A model generated the notes under the pieces. It was not told the origin of the DNA. It worked only from the letters and a program-made list of their open reading frames with translations, and did no database searches. Both the position numbers and the translations under genes were made by a program. From DATJSN01 sp035504095 (lineage in GTDB: Bacteria; Planctomycetota; Phycisphaerae; WQYP01), in assembly GCA_035504095.1 (NCBI GenBank), contig DATJSN010000027.1, positions 1 to 28,550 of the forward strand: a stretch of 28,550 bases of DNA. The letters run 5' to 3'. Of this stretch, positions 1 through 6,585 are shown piece after piece; position 1 is the first letter of the stretch, and the number at the start of each line of letters is the position of its first letter.

Positions 1-191
1 TCCACACGTACTACCTTGGCCTGCAAATGATTCTTCCCGTACTGGGTCAACCACTTCTGGACCGTCATGGAACCGGTAATCTCATAATGGGCCCGTACCT
101 CGTTGATCGAACCAAACCGGCCCTTCTCTAAGTCCTCGACTACCTGTCGCTTGAAGCACTCACTATACCGTCGAAGAATCCGTTCACGCAT
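1..191 (-). CDS. IS3-family transposase OrfA (N-terminal part only)
   Basis: This is the first 63 codons of a helix-turn-helix transposase subunit. It begins at an ATG (complement 191-189) preceded by a good Shine-Dalgarno sequence, AGGAG, about seven bases upstream. The translation starts MRERILRRYSECFKRQVVED and continues with a segment like YEITGSMTVQKWLTQYGKNH. This matches the usual IS3 OrfA pattern of a basic N-terminus, 'FKRQVV', then a recognition helix ending in 'W..KYGKNHL'. In this family OrfA binds the element ends and OrfB, normally made by frameshifting, supplies the DDE integrase; OrfB would lie to the left, outside the window. The frame is intact as far as it is visible. Confidence 0.75.
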   Translation of the reverse strand, partial: MRERILRRYSECFKRQVVEDLEKGRFGSINEVRAHYEITGSMTVQKWLTQYGKNHLQAKVVRV

Positions 192-238
192 CTAAAAACT
201 CCTGACTTTTGCCTGGTCAAGAGTGACAACCTATATCA
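1..238 (-). mobile_element. End of an IS3-family insertion sequence, cut by window edge
   Basis: The element is recognised from the OrfA-like reading frame it carries (next entry). Reading the minus strand, the non-coding end before that gene contains TGATATAGGTTGTCAC, starting at about position 238. A terminal TG is usual for IS3-family inverted repeats, so I place the outer boundary near 238. The other end lies outside the window, so neither the inverted repeat nor a target duplication can be checked. The boundary is an estimate. It lies about 57 bases from the mcsB stop codon, so mcsB is not interrupted. Confidence 0.5.
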
Positions 239-294
239 GGACGAGACAGCTACACCTGTCACCTGTTCCCCATACCCTATTCCCTACGTTGAAA

Positions 295-1356
295 TTAATT
301 CGTCGAACGGGGGAGTTTGTCGCGGATGAATTGCGCGCGGGCGGCCTTGAGCGATTCGCCTTCCAGCGATTTACCCAGAACGCGCTGCAGATGCGCCGGC
401 TGTGTTTGCAGGAACAGCATATTGATCGCGGCCAGATCAATGCCGACGACGCGTTTGGCCGCCACGCCCAGGCGCAAATGGGAAAGGAAATAAAGCGTTT
501 CTTCCGTGGTCAGCAGGCGCGCGTTGCGCAGTACGCCTATGGCCCGGCCTATTTTGTCATCCAGTACAAGCGGCCGCTCCTGTTCGAGAATGCTGCGTGC
601 GGCCAGCTCGGCCTTGATGATTTTGGGAATGATCTGGGTGCAGAATTCCTCGAGAATTTCCTCCTCGGAGCGGCCCAGCGTGGTTTGATTGCTGATCTGG
701 TAAAAATCGCCCAGGGCATCGGTGCCTTCGCCATACAGACCGCGCACGGCCATGTGCATGTCGCGGGCGCTGCGGAGAACTTTTTCAATTTCGCCGGTGA
801 ACTTGAGCGCGGGCAGATGCATCATCACCGAAACGCGCAGGCCGGTGCCGACGTTGGTCGGGCAGGCGGTTAAAAAACCAAAGCGATCGCTGAACGCATA
901 CTCCAGATGCTCCTGCAGACGGTCGTCGAGGCGGTTGGCTTCCTGCCAGCACTCGCGAAGCTGCAACCCCGAACGCAAAACCTGCAGCCGCAGGTGATCC
1001 TCTTCGTTGACCATGACGCTCAGAACTTCATCGGTGCTGACGGCGACGCCGCGACTGCCTTCGCCCGAGGCGAGTTGTTTGCTGATCAGATGGCGTTCAA
1101 CGAGCAGATGACGGTCGGTTTCGTCGGTTTTATCCACGTCGATATAAAAAATCCGGCGGTCATAAGACGCTCCGGTAAGCTGCTGGCGGCAAAGCCGGTG
1201 CAATTCGGAGCGCTGGGTGCGGTTGGCTTTGCTCATAAAGGGGAACGCAGCCAGATTGCGCGCCAGGCGGACGCGGGAACTGATGACGATTTCATGTTCC
1301 GGTCCGCTATCGGAAAGCCATTCGCCGCAATGGGCAGTTAAATCACGCAGTTCCAT
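295..1356 (-). CDS. mcsB: Protein arginine kinase McsB
   Basis: McsB transfers the ATP gamma-phosphate to arginine side chains of proteins; in Firmicutes this marks damaged proteins for ClpCP. The 353-residue product has the normal family length. Visible phosphagen-kinase motifs are SSRVRLARN (about 26-34), VNEEDHLR (116-123), the catalytic-cysteine loop ACPTNVGTGLR (Cys165), and the nucleotide-binding segment GEGTDALGDFYQISNQTTLG (209-228). The C-terminus has LKAARAQFIRD, a partial match to the allosteric phosphoarginine-binding RDxxRA motif. The ATG is preceded by AGAAGG and lies 13 bases after the mcsA stop, so the two are almost certainly co-transcribed. No clpC or ctsR is in view. The identification is secure. 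Confidence 0.95.
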   Translation of the reverse strand: MELRDLTAHCGEWLSDSGPEHEIVISSRVRLARNLAAFPFMSKANRTQRSELHRLCRQQLTGASYDRRIFYIDVDKTDETDRHLLVERHLISKQLASGEGSRGVAVSTDEVLSVMVNEEDHLRLQVLRSGLQLRECWQEANRLDDRLQEHLEYAFSDRFGFLTACPTNVGTGLRVSVMMHLPALKFTGEIEKVLRSARDMHMAVRGLYGEGTDALGDFYQISNQTTLGRSEEEILEEFCTQIIPKIIKAELAARSILEQERPLVLDDKIGRAIGVLRNARLLTTEETLYFLSHLRLGVAAKRVVGIDLAAINMLFLQTQPAHLQRVLGKSLEGESLKAARAQFIRDKLPRSTN

Positions 1357-1369
1357 TTTAGCCTTCTAT

Positions 1370-1873
1370 TTATCCCGGATGCTGAAGCGACTGAATCTGA
1401 TCGCGCAAGCGCGCGGCTTCTTCATAAGATTCAGACTCCACAGCGCGGGAGAGCTGCTTTTTCAGGCGCGCCAGTTCGCTTTTCCGCAATTCAATTATCT
1501 GCGACTCGGCCGGGGCGCCGGACCGGCGTGTCTTGCCGGTATGATGCTCGGCCCCCTGGTGGGCGCTTTTGACGACGCGCTGGAGCTGCTGGCTGAAGAT
1601 TTCATAATCTTTCATGCAGCCCAGCAGGCCGGTGTCCTTAAATTCCTGCCAGGTCATGCCACAATCGTCGCAGCGCAGGGATGGCGCGTCGCCGGGAACC
1701 GACTGTTTCTGAATCAACTGGTTTAAAATATCGCCCACCGGCAAATGGCTTTGCTGCACATAGCCTTCCTCGGCGGCACAACGCTGGCATAAATGTATCT
1801 GGGTTACTTTACCATTGCTGATTTCGGTAAAGTGCATGGTGGCGGGACTTTGGCATCGATCGCATCTGGTCAT
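1370..1873 (-). CDS. mcsA: McsA, zinc-binding activator of McsB
   Basis: McsA is the zinc-finger adaptor that activates McsB. Starting at the ATG at 1873, the product is 167 residues. It has cysteine pairs at 4/7 and 29/32, a second cluster at 68/71/86, and a C-terminal UVR-type coiled segment at about 131-163 (ELARLKKQLSRAVESESYEE). The frame stays open upstream to a GTG at 1915, but the family normally starts just before the first CxxC. A candidate promoter also puts the transcript start at about 1918, leaving no room for a ribosome site before the GTG. No strong Shine-Dalgarno is visible before the ATG, so the start is moderately sure. mcsB follows 13 bases downstream. Confidence 0.88.
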   Translation of the reverse strand: MTRCDRCQSPATMHFTEISNGKVTQIHLCQRCAAEEGYVQQSHLPVGDILNQLIQKQSVPGDAPSLRCDDCGMTWQEFKDTGLLGCMKDYEIFSQQLQRVVKSAHQGAEHHTGKTRRSGAPAESQIIELRKSELARLKKQLSRAVESESYEEAARLRDQIQSLQHPG

Positions 1874-1925
1874 GTCAAAAAACCACTTTCGAGGCCCACT
1901 GGCCTTAAAGTACACACCCTACTTA

Positions 1926-1954
1926 ATGTTATGAATGCTCAGGAGGCAATTCAA
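1926..1954 (-). promoter_or_regulatory. Candidate sigma70-type promoter for mcsA-mcsB
   Basis: On the minus strand, TTGAAT (1954-1949) and TAACAT (1931-1926) are separated by 17 bases. Each hexamer matches the consensus at four of six positions. The predicted transcript start, near 1918, lies about 45 bases before the mcsA ATG. No CtsR-like operator was recognised. Confidence 0.4.
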
Positions 1955-2010
1955 CTATTTTTTCCCGTAAAACAGCTTAGGAGATTTTCTTAGCAGGGTT
2001 CGCGTCATGC

Positions 2011-2034
2011 CGTTGTGTCGTTGTGTCGTTGTGG
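2011..2034. repeat. Short tandem repeat, 8-base unit three times
   Basis: CGTTGTGT, CGTTGTGT and CGTTGTGG follow one another without gaps between the start of mcsA and the end of the Trm112-like gene. It could be a small slippage tract. No function is evident. Confidence 0.7.
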
Positions 2035-2062
2035 TAAAAATCTATTCCCTGCTTTTAGTCCC

Positions 2063-2296
2063 CTAATCGGGGATATGGTTTTTAAATTTGCGCTTAAATT
2101 CATCAAGCGACGAGATACCTTCAGGAAGCTCGGCCTGATCGACCAAAAGTACGGGAATGCCATCCTTGATTGGATATTTCAGACCGCCAACCTGGGAGAT
2201 CAGATAATTACCCTGGAGGCGAAGAGGACTGCGCGTCAGCGGGCAAACCAGAATTTGCAGTAAATCGGGATCCGGGCTCTGTTTCATATAACACAC
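2063..2296 (-). CDS. Trm112 family protein (YcaR-like small protein)
   Basis: This small protein of 77 residues resembles the bacterial Trm112/UPF0434 family. LLQILVCPLTRSPLRLQG is followed by GGLKYPIKDGIPVLLVDQAE, the hallmark 'YPI.DGIP.LL...A' ending. Eukaryotic Trm112 activates methyltransferases; the bacterial role is poorly defined, so only the family is claimed. Only one cysteine (Cys18) remains in the segment that in many relatives carries a zinc-binding pair, so metal binding is doubtful. The start could be the first ATG (2296) or an in-frame ATG at 2287; no clear Shine-Dalgarno separates them. It points the same way as mcsAB but lies about 190 bases upstream of mcsA. Confidence 0.85.
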   Translation of the reverse strand: MCYMKQSPDPDLLQILVCPLTRSPLRLQGNYLISQVGGLKYPIKDGIPVLLVDQAELPEGISSLDEFKRKFKNHIPD

Positions 2297-2349
2297 ATTT
2301 TAACCGATGCCGGGAAAGAAACTATCCGGTAGAAGTGAAAACTTTTCTT

Positions 2350-2377
2350 TTGACACGTTTTGGAGTCGGTCTATAAT
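2350..2377 (+). promoter_or_regulatory. Consensus sigma70-type promoter for the HEAT-repeat gene
   Basis: TTGACA at 2350-2355 and TATAAT at 2372-2377 both match the consensus perfectly and are 16 bases apart. Transcription would start near 2384, giving a leader of about 100 bases before the ATG at 2485. Confidence 0.7.
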
Positions 2378-2484
2378 CGGCGGCTGAGCTGGAGAGTATG
2401 ACCTTTGTTTAGGCCCCGGACCAAGGCGTGCGCTGGCATGAAAAGCGAAACCTGTTTTTTTAAGGCGAATCGGAGGCGTTAGTT

Positions 2485-4713
2485 ATGCTCAAGACGGAGC
2501 GAAGTTTTCTTTTCCGACCTTTGCTATTGATCGCCGCCGCAACCGTGGCACTGATGAGCGCGAACGGCGGCAAAGCGCCGGCTCAGGATGCCGACGACCA
2601 GGGGACGGCGCAAAACAGCGCTGCGGTGGCCAGTCTTTCCGACCAGGCCAACCTGTTTATGCACTATTCGCTCCTGGGCCAGCAGCAACTGGCGCACGAT
2701 TTCGGGCAGGCGATTTTGAACGCCAACCCCAGTCCGGTCGATTTACTTAACGCCTTCGAACAGGCCGCCAACGGCCGGGACATCGATGAAATTCTCGACG
2801 GAAACGAACAAAACGATTCGCTGCGCGACATTTCGATTAAAATTTCCAATCTTCTGCAGGAAGGCCGGATTGCGTTGGCGCGCAATCCCGACCGGATTAC
2901 CTCAGCCATCGTACACATGGGCGACAGCCCGCGCGCTTATGTGGTTTCGCGCGACCGCTTGCGGGCCGCGGGCGAATTCTGCGCGACTTTTTTCATCAAG
3001 TATCTCAACGATCCCAACTATAAGCAGCTTGAGCCCTTCATATTCCAGATGATCAGCGATCTGGGCAAACCGATGCTCAACCCACTGGTGCAGCAACTCA
3101 GTACGCCCGTAGCTTCGGAAAAGATTTTTTTGATTAACGCTTTGGGAAACATCGGCTATCCGCAGGCCCTGCCCTACTTAAGGGCGATTGCCGACAATCC
3201 AAACAACACCTCCGACGTGATGGCCGCGGCCGACAAGGCCATCGCCAACATCGATCCGAAGGGGCAATTTTCACAATTCACCGCCACTGAATTGTTCATG
3301 TGGCTGGCATGGGGTTATTTTCATAACGTGCCGTCTTTGGCGCCCAACCAGCCCGCCGAGCCGACAAACCCGGTATGGTATTACGACAAAGGGCTGGATA
3401 ATCTCTCCGGCATAGAAGTGCCCACGCCGATCTGGAAAGACATTCAAACCATGCGCGCCTGCGAAGCAGCGCTGGCGCTGGATCCCAGTAATTCCGGCGC
3501 CATCAGTTTGTGGCTGGCCGCGGATATCCGGCGCGAAGTGGACCTGCCGACCGGGGCGACCGATCCAACGCAGCCGGCCGGAACGCCGGACGCTCATTAC
3601 TACGCCGTGGCGGCCGGACCGGTCTATTTGAACCCGGTACTGCAAATCGCGCTGCAGCAGGAAAACAGCGCCATGATTCTTAAAGTGATTACCGCGCTGG
3701 CCCAGACGGGAGGCGTGCAGGGATTGATCGGCAGCGGCACACAATCCACGCCGCTGATTCAGGCGATGTCTTATCCAAACATTCAGGTGCGGTTTGAAGC
3801 GGCGGCGGCGCTGGCGGCGGCCAACCCCGAGTCCGCATTTTCCGGCGCCGACCAGGTGGTGCCGCTATTGGGACAGGCGATCGCGCAAACCGCCAAACCT
3901 GTCGCGGTGCTTGTGGATCCGGACCCGGAGAATTTAAACCGGCTTAAAGCGCAGATCAGCGATCAATTTAACGTGGTTGGGGCGCCGACTTTGAGCGAGG
4001 CAATTCTGCAGGTGCAGCAAACGCCTTACATCGCACTGATGATTGTGCCCAGCGGAGATCAGGTATTGCAACTCCAGGCGATGGCGGCGACCGATCCGCG
4101 GCTGGCCTATACGCCTGTGCTGGTGACGGGGCAACCGGATCAATTAACCGCTTTGCACGGTCAATTTATTAATCTGCCGACTTATGATGTGGTTCCCTAC
4201 ACCGCCGACGGCTCAACAGTTATCAGCACGTATGGCCAGATACTCAACCGGCTGGGCGGTCCGCCCCCCACCGACGGCGAAGCGGCGGCCTTTTCAATTC
4301 GGTCCGCGGGACTGTTGGATTCGATTGCGCTGAACCGCGCTTCAATTTATGACGTCAACGCGGCGCTGCCGGCGCTGGAGCTGGGCCTGCAAAACTCCGA
4401 CACGCAGGTGGTGACGGCCGTGGCCCAGGTCCTCGGACACATGGCCAACCCCGAAGCACAAAATGTTCTGGCCCAGGCGGCACTTAACAGCCAGAGCCAG
4501 CCGTCGGATTTGCGGCAGACTTTGTATTTTGACCTGGCCACTTCGGCGCGCAACGCGGGAAATCATCTGGGCAGCGATCAGATCAACGCGCTGGTTCAGG
4601 TGGTTAACAGCGAATCGGACCAGGCGGTGAAAATCGCCGCGGCCGAAGCGCTGGGCGCCTTGAACGTGCCCAGCAATCAGGCGTCGGCGCTGATTCGCGC
4701 TCAGGCGAAGTAA
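2485..4713 (+). CDS. Exported HEAT-repeat protein with degenerate receiver-like domain
   Basis: This 742-residue protein has a typical Sec signal peptide: basic start, hydrophobic stretch at about 11-26, and a probable cleavage site after APA (31-33). The mature part is rich in paired helices with HEAT-like features, for example at about 185-256 (ALPYLRAIADNP), 420-470 and 615-740. Between them, about 471-590 reads like a response-regulator fold: VAVLVDPDPENLNRLKAQI, then IALMIVPSGDQ, then TPVLVTGQPD. The phosphoacceptor aspartate and the conserved lysine are not evident. Such folds normally act in scaffolding, so a periplasmic scaffold is a reasonable inference; no enzyme activity is suggested. 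The ATG has GGAGG eight bases upstream (2472-2476). It is monocistronic on its strand. Confidence 0.7.
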   Translation: MLKTERSFLFRPLLLIAAATVALMSANGGKAPAQDADDQGTAQNSAAVASLSDQANLFMHYSLLGQQQLAHDFGQAILNANPSPVDLLNAFEQAANGRDIDEILDGNEQNDSLRDISIKISNLLQEGRIALARNPDRITSAIVHMGDSPRAYVVSRDRLRAAGEFCATFFIKYLNDPNYKQLEPFIFQMISDLGKPMLNPLVQQLSTPVASEKIFLINALGNIGYPQALPYLRAIADNPNNTSDVMAAADKAIANIDPKGQFSQFTATELFMWLAWGYFHNVPSLAPNQPAEPTNPVWYYDKGLDNLSGIEVPTPIWKDIQTMRACEAALALDPSNSGAISLWLAADIRREVDLPTGATDPTQPAGTPDAHYYAVAAGPVYLNPVLQIALQQENSAMILKVITALAQTGGVQGLIGSGTQSTPLIQAMSYPNIQVRFEAAAALAAANPESAFSGADQVVPLLGQAIAQTAKPVAVLVDPDPENLNRLKAQISDQFNVVGAPTLSEAILQVQQTPYIALMIVPSGDQVLQLQAMAATDPRLAYTPVLVTGQPDQLTALHGQFINLPTYDVVPYTADGSTVISTYGQILNRLGGPPPTDGEAAAFSIRSAGLLDSIALNRASIYDVNAALPALELGLQNSDTQVVTAVAQVLGHMANPEAQNVLAQAALNSQSQPSDLRQTLYFDLATSARNAGNHLGSDQINALVQVVNSESDQAVKIAAAEALGALNVPSNQASALIRAQAK

Positions 4714-4739
4714 ATACAGAGTTTCTCAACTCGACTTTT

Positions 4740-4897
4740 GCCCCAACGGGGCTTATTCATTTGACGTTGCAAGATTGAATTTGATGTCTGGGATTGACGC
4801 AACCCTTTCAGGGTTGATGAGGTTCGGGTTCTATTTCCCGGCGTAGTCCCGATGAATCGGGACAACGCCGGGCTGAAATATTCAGCCCCTTCGGGGC
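4740..4897. repeat. Cluster of hairpins, MITE-like palindromic element
   Basis: Five inverted repeats are packed between the convergent HEAT-repeat gene and rplU. They are GCCCC-AAC-GGGGC (4740-4752), AACCCT-TTC-AGGGTT (4801-4815), a 36-base palindrome with arms CCCGGCGTAGTCCCGAT and ATCGGGACAACGCCGGG (4837-4872), GGGCTGAA-ATA-TTCAGCCC (4870-4888), and GCCCC-TTC-GGGGC (4885-4897). The first and last are near-identical and could be the element's ends. The stretch holds no convincing gene. It may also act as a bidirectional terminator. Confidence 0.7.
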
Positions 4898-4926
4898 AAT
4901 CCCGACATGGAGCCTGTTCTACAAAA

Positions 4927-5244
4927 TCAGACGTTGATTTGTTCAATTTTTACCGCAAGATATTTCTGGCGGTGGCCGACCCGGCGATGGAACCCTTTAC
5001 GGCGCGTAAACCGTTCGACATAAACTTTCTGATCTTTGATTGGTCCGAGAACCCTGGCGGTAACTTTGGCTCCGCCGACCAATGGCGTGCCGATTTTGAC
5101 GCCTGCGTCGTTGGAAACTAAAAGCACCTTGTCAAAGGTGATGGTCTGCGTATTTTCTGCAAGCTCACGGATATCGATTTCGAGCGTGTCCCCGGGTTCA
5201 ACTTTGAACTGAGTGCCGCTGTCTTCCACAATCGCGTATGCCAT
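4927..5244 (-). CDS. rplU: 50S ribosomal protein L21
   Basis: The 105-residue product has the L21 pattern: MAYAIVEDSGTQFKVEPGD at the start, KVLLVSNDAGVKIGTPLVGG in the middle, and a basic C-terminus with RKGFHRRVGHRQKYLAVKI. L21 binds 23S rRNA in the large subunit. The ATG is preceded by CCCGGAGGAAGC, a strong ribosome site. In most bacteria rpmA (L27) follows directly. Here the downstream side is the palindromic cluster and then a convergent gene, so rpmA must lie elsewhere. Upstream, about 170 bases before the RAYT region should hold the promoter, but I see no clear consensus. Confidence 0.96.
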   Translation of the reverse strand: MAYAIVEDSGTQFKVEPGDTLEIDIRELAENTQTITFDKVLLVSNDAGVKIGTPLVGGAKVTARVLGPIKDQKVYVERFTRRKGFHRRVGHRQKYLAVKIEQINV

Positions 5245-5398
5245 AATAATGCTTCCTCCGGGTTTTTAATCTTATGGACGGGCTTCGTGCCTGTCGGGTT
5301 TCCGCCGCGCCGCAAAGGGGGCATAGTATGCTGGAAAACGCGGGGTTAATCAAGCCGCAAAACTTTTGGGCATATTTCTGGCTAGAAGTTAATATCAT

Positions 5399-5424
5399 GT
5401 GGGACAGGCATCTTGCCTGTCATT
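5399..5424 (+). repeat. REP palindrome 1 (upstream of RAYT)
   Basis: GACAGGCA-TCT-TGCCTGTC is a perfect 8-base-pair hairpin preceded by GTGG. Its reverse complement is nearly identical to the copy at 5983-6011 after the transposase, so the two flank the gene in inverted orientation. Confidence 0.85.
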
Positions 5425-5463
5425 CATGGAAGCTTCCTAAAACAGCAAAGGATCAAAACGAAA

Positions 5464-6021
5464 GTGGACACATCAAAAGATAATTGTGGGACAGGCTTCC
5501 AGCCTGTCAATCCTTGGAAGCATCCTGATCTTGGTAGCCAATCTCGACACCTGCCGCATTTGCAAACCCCAGGCGCTACATATTTCGCGACGTTCCGTTG
5601 CGCTAAAGGAATAGAACTCCCCGAACCAGCTCGTGATCTTGTACTCTCATCGGTAACCTACTGGGATGGCAAGAAAATTGATTTAGATGCCGCCGTAGTC
5701 ATGCCAGATCACGTGCATATGATTTTCAGATTGCTGACACAATGTGACGGGCAGGACGGTTGTCATACTTTGAGCAGCATTTTTCACAGCATCAAGAGTT
5801 TCTCAGCTAAGCAGATCAACAAGCTGTTTAAACGACAAGGCTCTGTCTGGTTAGATGAAAGTTTCGATCACATCATACGCAATAGAGACAAATGGGAAGA
5901 AAATATTCAATATATTCGGTTGAATGCAGTGAAAAAGGGACTTGCCGAAAGGCCTGAAGATTACAAGTGGCTGTGGTTGAAACGTGACAGGCAAGATGCC
6001 TGTCCCACAGAAAAAAGATAA
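5464..6021 (+). CDS. REP-associated tyrosine transposase (RAYT, Y1 family)
   Basis: RAYTs are single-strand HUH nucleases related to IS200/IS605 TnpA that act on REP hairpins. Counting from the GTG at 5464 (185 residues), the core starts near HLPHLQTPGATYFATFR. It has the HUH motif MPDHVHMIF (His83, His85) and the catalytic tyrosine in NIQYIRLNAVKKGL (Tyr150), preceded by VWLDESFDHIIRN. The start is uncertain. The frame stays open back to a TTG at 5413 inside a REP; the GTG has a plausible AAAGGA 11 bases upstream. In either case the frame runs through a REP at the N-terminus (GTGFQPV) and another at the C-terminus (RQDACPT). It has no operon partners. Confidence 0.88.
   Translation: MDTSKDNCGTGFQPVNPWKHPDLGSQSRHLPHLQTPGATYFATFRCAKGIELPEPARDLVLSSVTYWDGKKIDLDAAVVMPDHVHMIFRLLTQCDGQDGCHTLSSIFHSIKSFSAKQINKLFKRQGSVWLDESFDHIIRNRDKWEENIQYIRLNAVKKGLAERPEDYKWLWLKRDRQDACPTEKR
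5484..5510 (+). repeat. REP palindrome 2 (inside 5' part of RAYT frame)
   Basis: GACAGGCT-TCC-AGCCTGTC (5490-5508) is a perfect 8-base-pair hairpin preceded by GTGG, in the same orientation as the copy at 5399. If the GTG at 5464 is the true start, this repeat is translated. Confidence 0.85.
5743..5767 (+). repeat. Decayed REP-like sequence inside the RAYT gene
   Basis: GTGACGGGCAGGACGGTTGTC aligns with the downstream REP GTGACAGGCAAGATGCCTGTC with few substitutions. It lies between the HUH motif and the following helix, and translates as DGQDGCHT, compared with DRQDACPT from the intact repeat. Hairpin pairing is largely lost. Common ancestry is an inference. Confidence 0.45.
5983..6011 (-). 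repeat. REP palindrome 3 (3' end of RAYT frame, inverted)
   Basis: GACAGGCA-AGA-TGCCTGTC (5986-6004) followed by CCAC is the inverted counterpart of the copy at 5399-5424. The RAYT frame reads through it before stopping at 6021. Confidence 0.85.
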
Positions 6022-6026
6022 AAATC

Positions 6027-6053
6027 ACGTGGAATTGGCCTCCAGCCTGTCAT
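6027..6053 (+). repeat. Decayed REP palindrome 4
   Basis: GTGGAATTGGCCTCCAGCCTGTCAT aligns with the copy at 5484-5510, but its left arm has lost the GACAG match. It lies just after the transposase stop codon. Confidence 0.6.
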
Positions 6054-6081
6054 TTATTGTAAAAACACTAAGATATGGGGC

Positions 6082-6110
6082 TTGGCTTATGACGGCGGAA
6101 TGCGTAGAAT
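6082..6110 (+). promoter_or_regulatory. Candidate promoter for the Fe-S carrier gene
   Basis: TTGGCT (6082-6087) and TAGAAT (6105-6110) are 17 bases apart, a good spacing for a sigma70-type promoter. The start codon lies about 40 bases beyond the -10 box. No IscR-like site was recognised. Confidence 0.45.
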
Positions 6111-6152
6111 AAATTAAACCCGTCGAGCGGGAAATTATAGGAGTTTTCGCAT

Positions 6153-6482
6153 ATGGCAATTACACTCAGTGAAACTGCAGCCAAGGAAATCAAGAATATC
6201 ATCAAAGAGCAGGGGCTCTCGGAGCAGGTGGCCCTCCGCGTCGGCGTAAAAGGCGGCGGATGTTCCGGGTTCAGCTATGTTCTGGACCTGACGGAAGAGG
6301 TCGGTGAAACCGACGAAGTGATTGAAACGCAGGGTATCCGCCTGGTTTCCGACCGTAAGAGCTATCTGTACCTGAACGGCACCGAAATCGATTTCCGTGA
6401 TGAAGTGATGGGACGCGGGTTTGTATTCAAGAACCCGAACGCGACTCATACCTGCGGTTGCGGATCGTCTTTCAGCGCGTAA
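6153..6482 (+). CDS. erpA: A-type iron-sulfur cluster carrier (ErpA/IscA/SufA family)
   Basis: A-type carriers hold a [2Fe-2S] or [4Fe-4S] cluster and pass it to apo-proteins. The 109-residue product has the three ligand cysteines in the expected places: GGGCSGF (Cys37) and THTCGCGSSFS (Cys101 and Cys103). The GGGCSGF and CGCGSSFS wording is closest to ErpA, but IscA and SufA cannot be excluded from sequence alone. The ATG is preceded by TAGGAG (about 6138-6143). A Rho-independent terminator follows. No isc or suf partners are adjacent. Confidence 0.92.
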   Translation: MAITLSETAAKEIKNIIKEQGLSEQVALRVGVKGGGCSGFSYVLDLTEEVGETDEVIETQGIRLVSDRKSYLYLNGTEIDFRDEVMGRGFVFKNPNATHTCGCGSSFSA

Positions 6483-6514
6483 GCGGCAAGACAAACAGTT
6501 TATTATTCATCAGG

Positions 6515-6543
6515 AGCCGGCGCGTAAACGTTCCGGCTTTTTT
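6515..6543 (+). terminator. Rho-independent terminator after the Fe-S carrier gene
   Basis: AGCCGG (6515-6520) pairs with CCGGCT (6533-6538), with further CGT/ACG pairing in the loop, and is followed by a T run. It lies 32 bases after the stop codon and ahead of the thioredoxin gene. Confidence 0.8.
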
Positions 6544-6585
6544 ACTGCGCCCCCAGACGATGGACGCGGCGAGGAAATGATTTTT

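Noticed and set aside
2011..2034. Three 8-base repeats as a possible CRISPR or regulatory array
   Set aside because: The units are contiguous without spacers and too short; simple slippage is enough.
4701..4946. 81-codon minus-strand frame between the HEAT-repeat gene and rplU
   Set aside because: It is made of the palindromic cluster and overlaps the ends of both flanking genes; the translation reflects repeat sequence.
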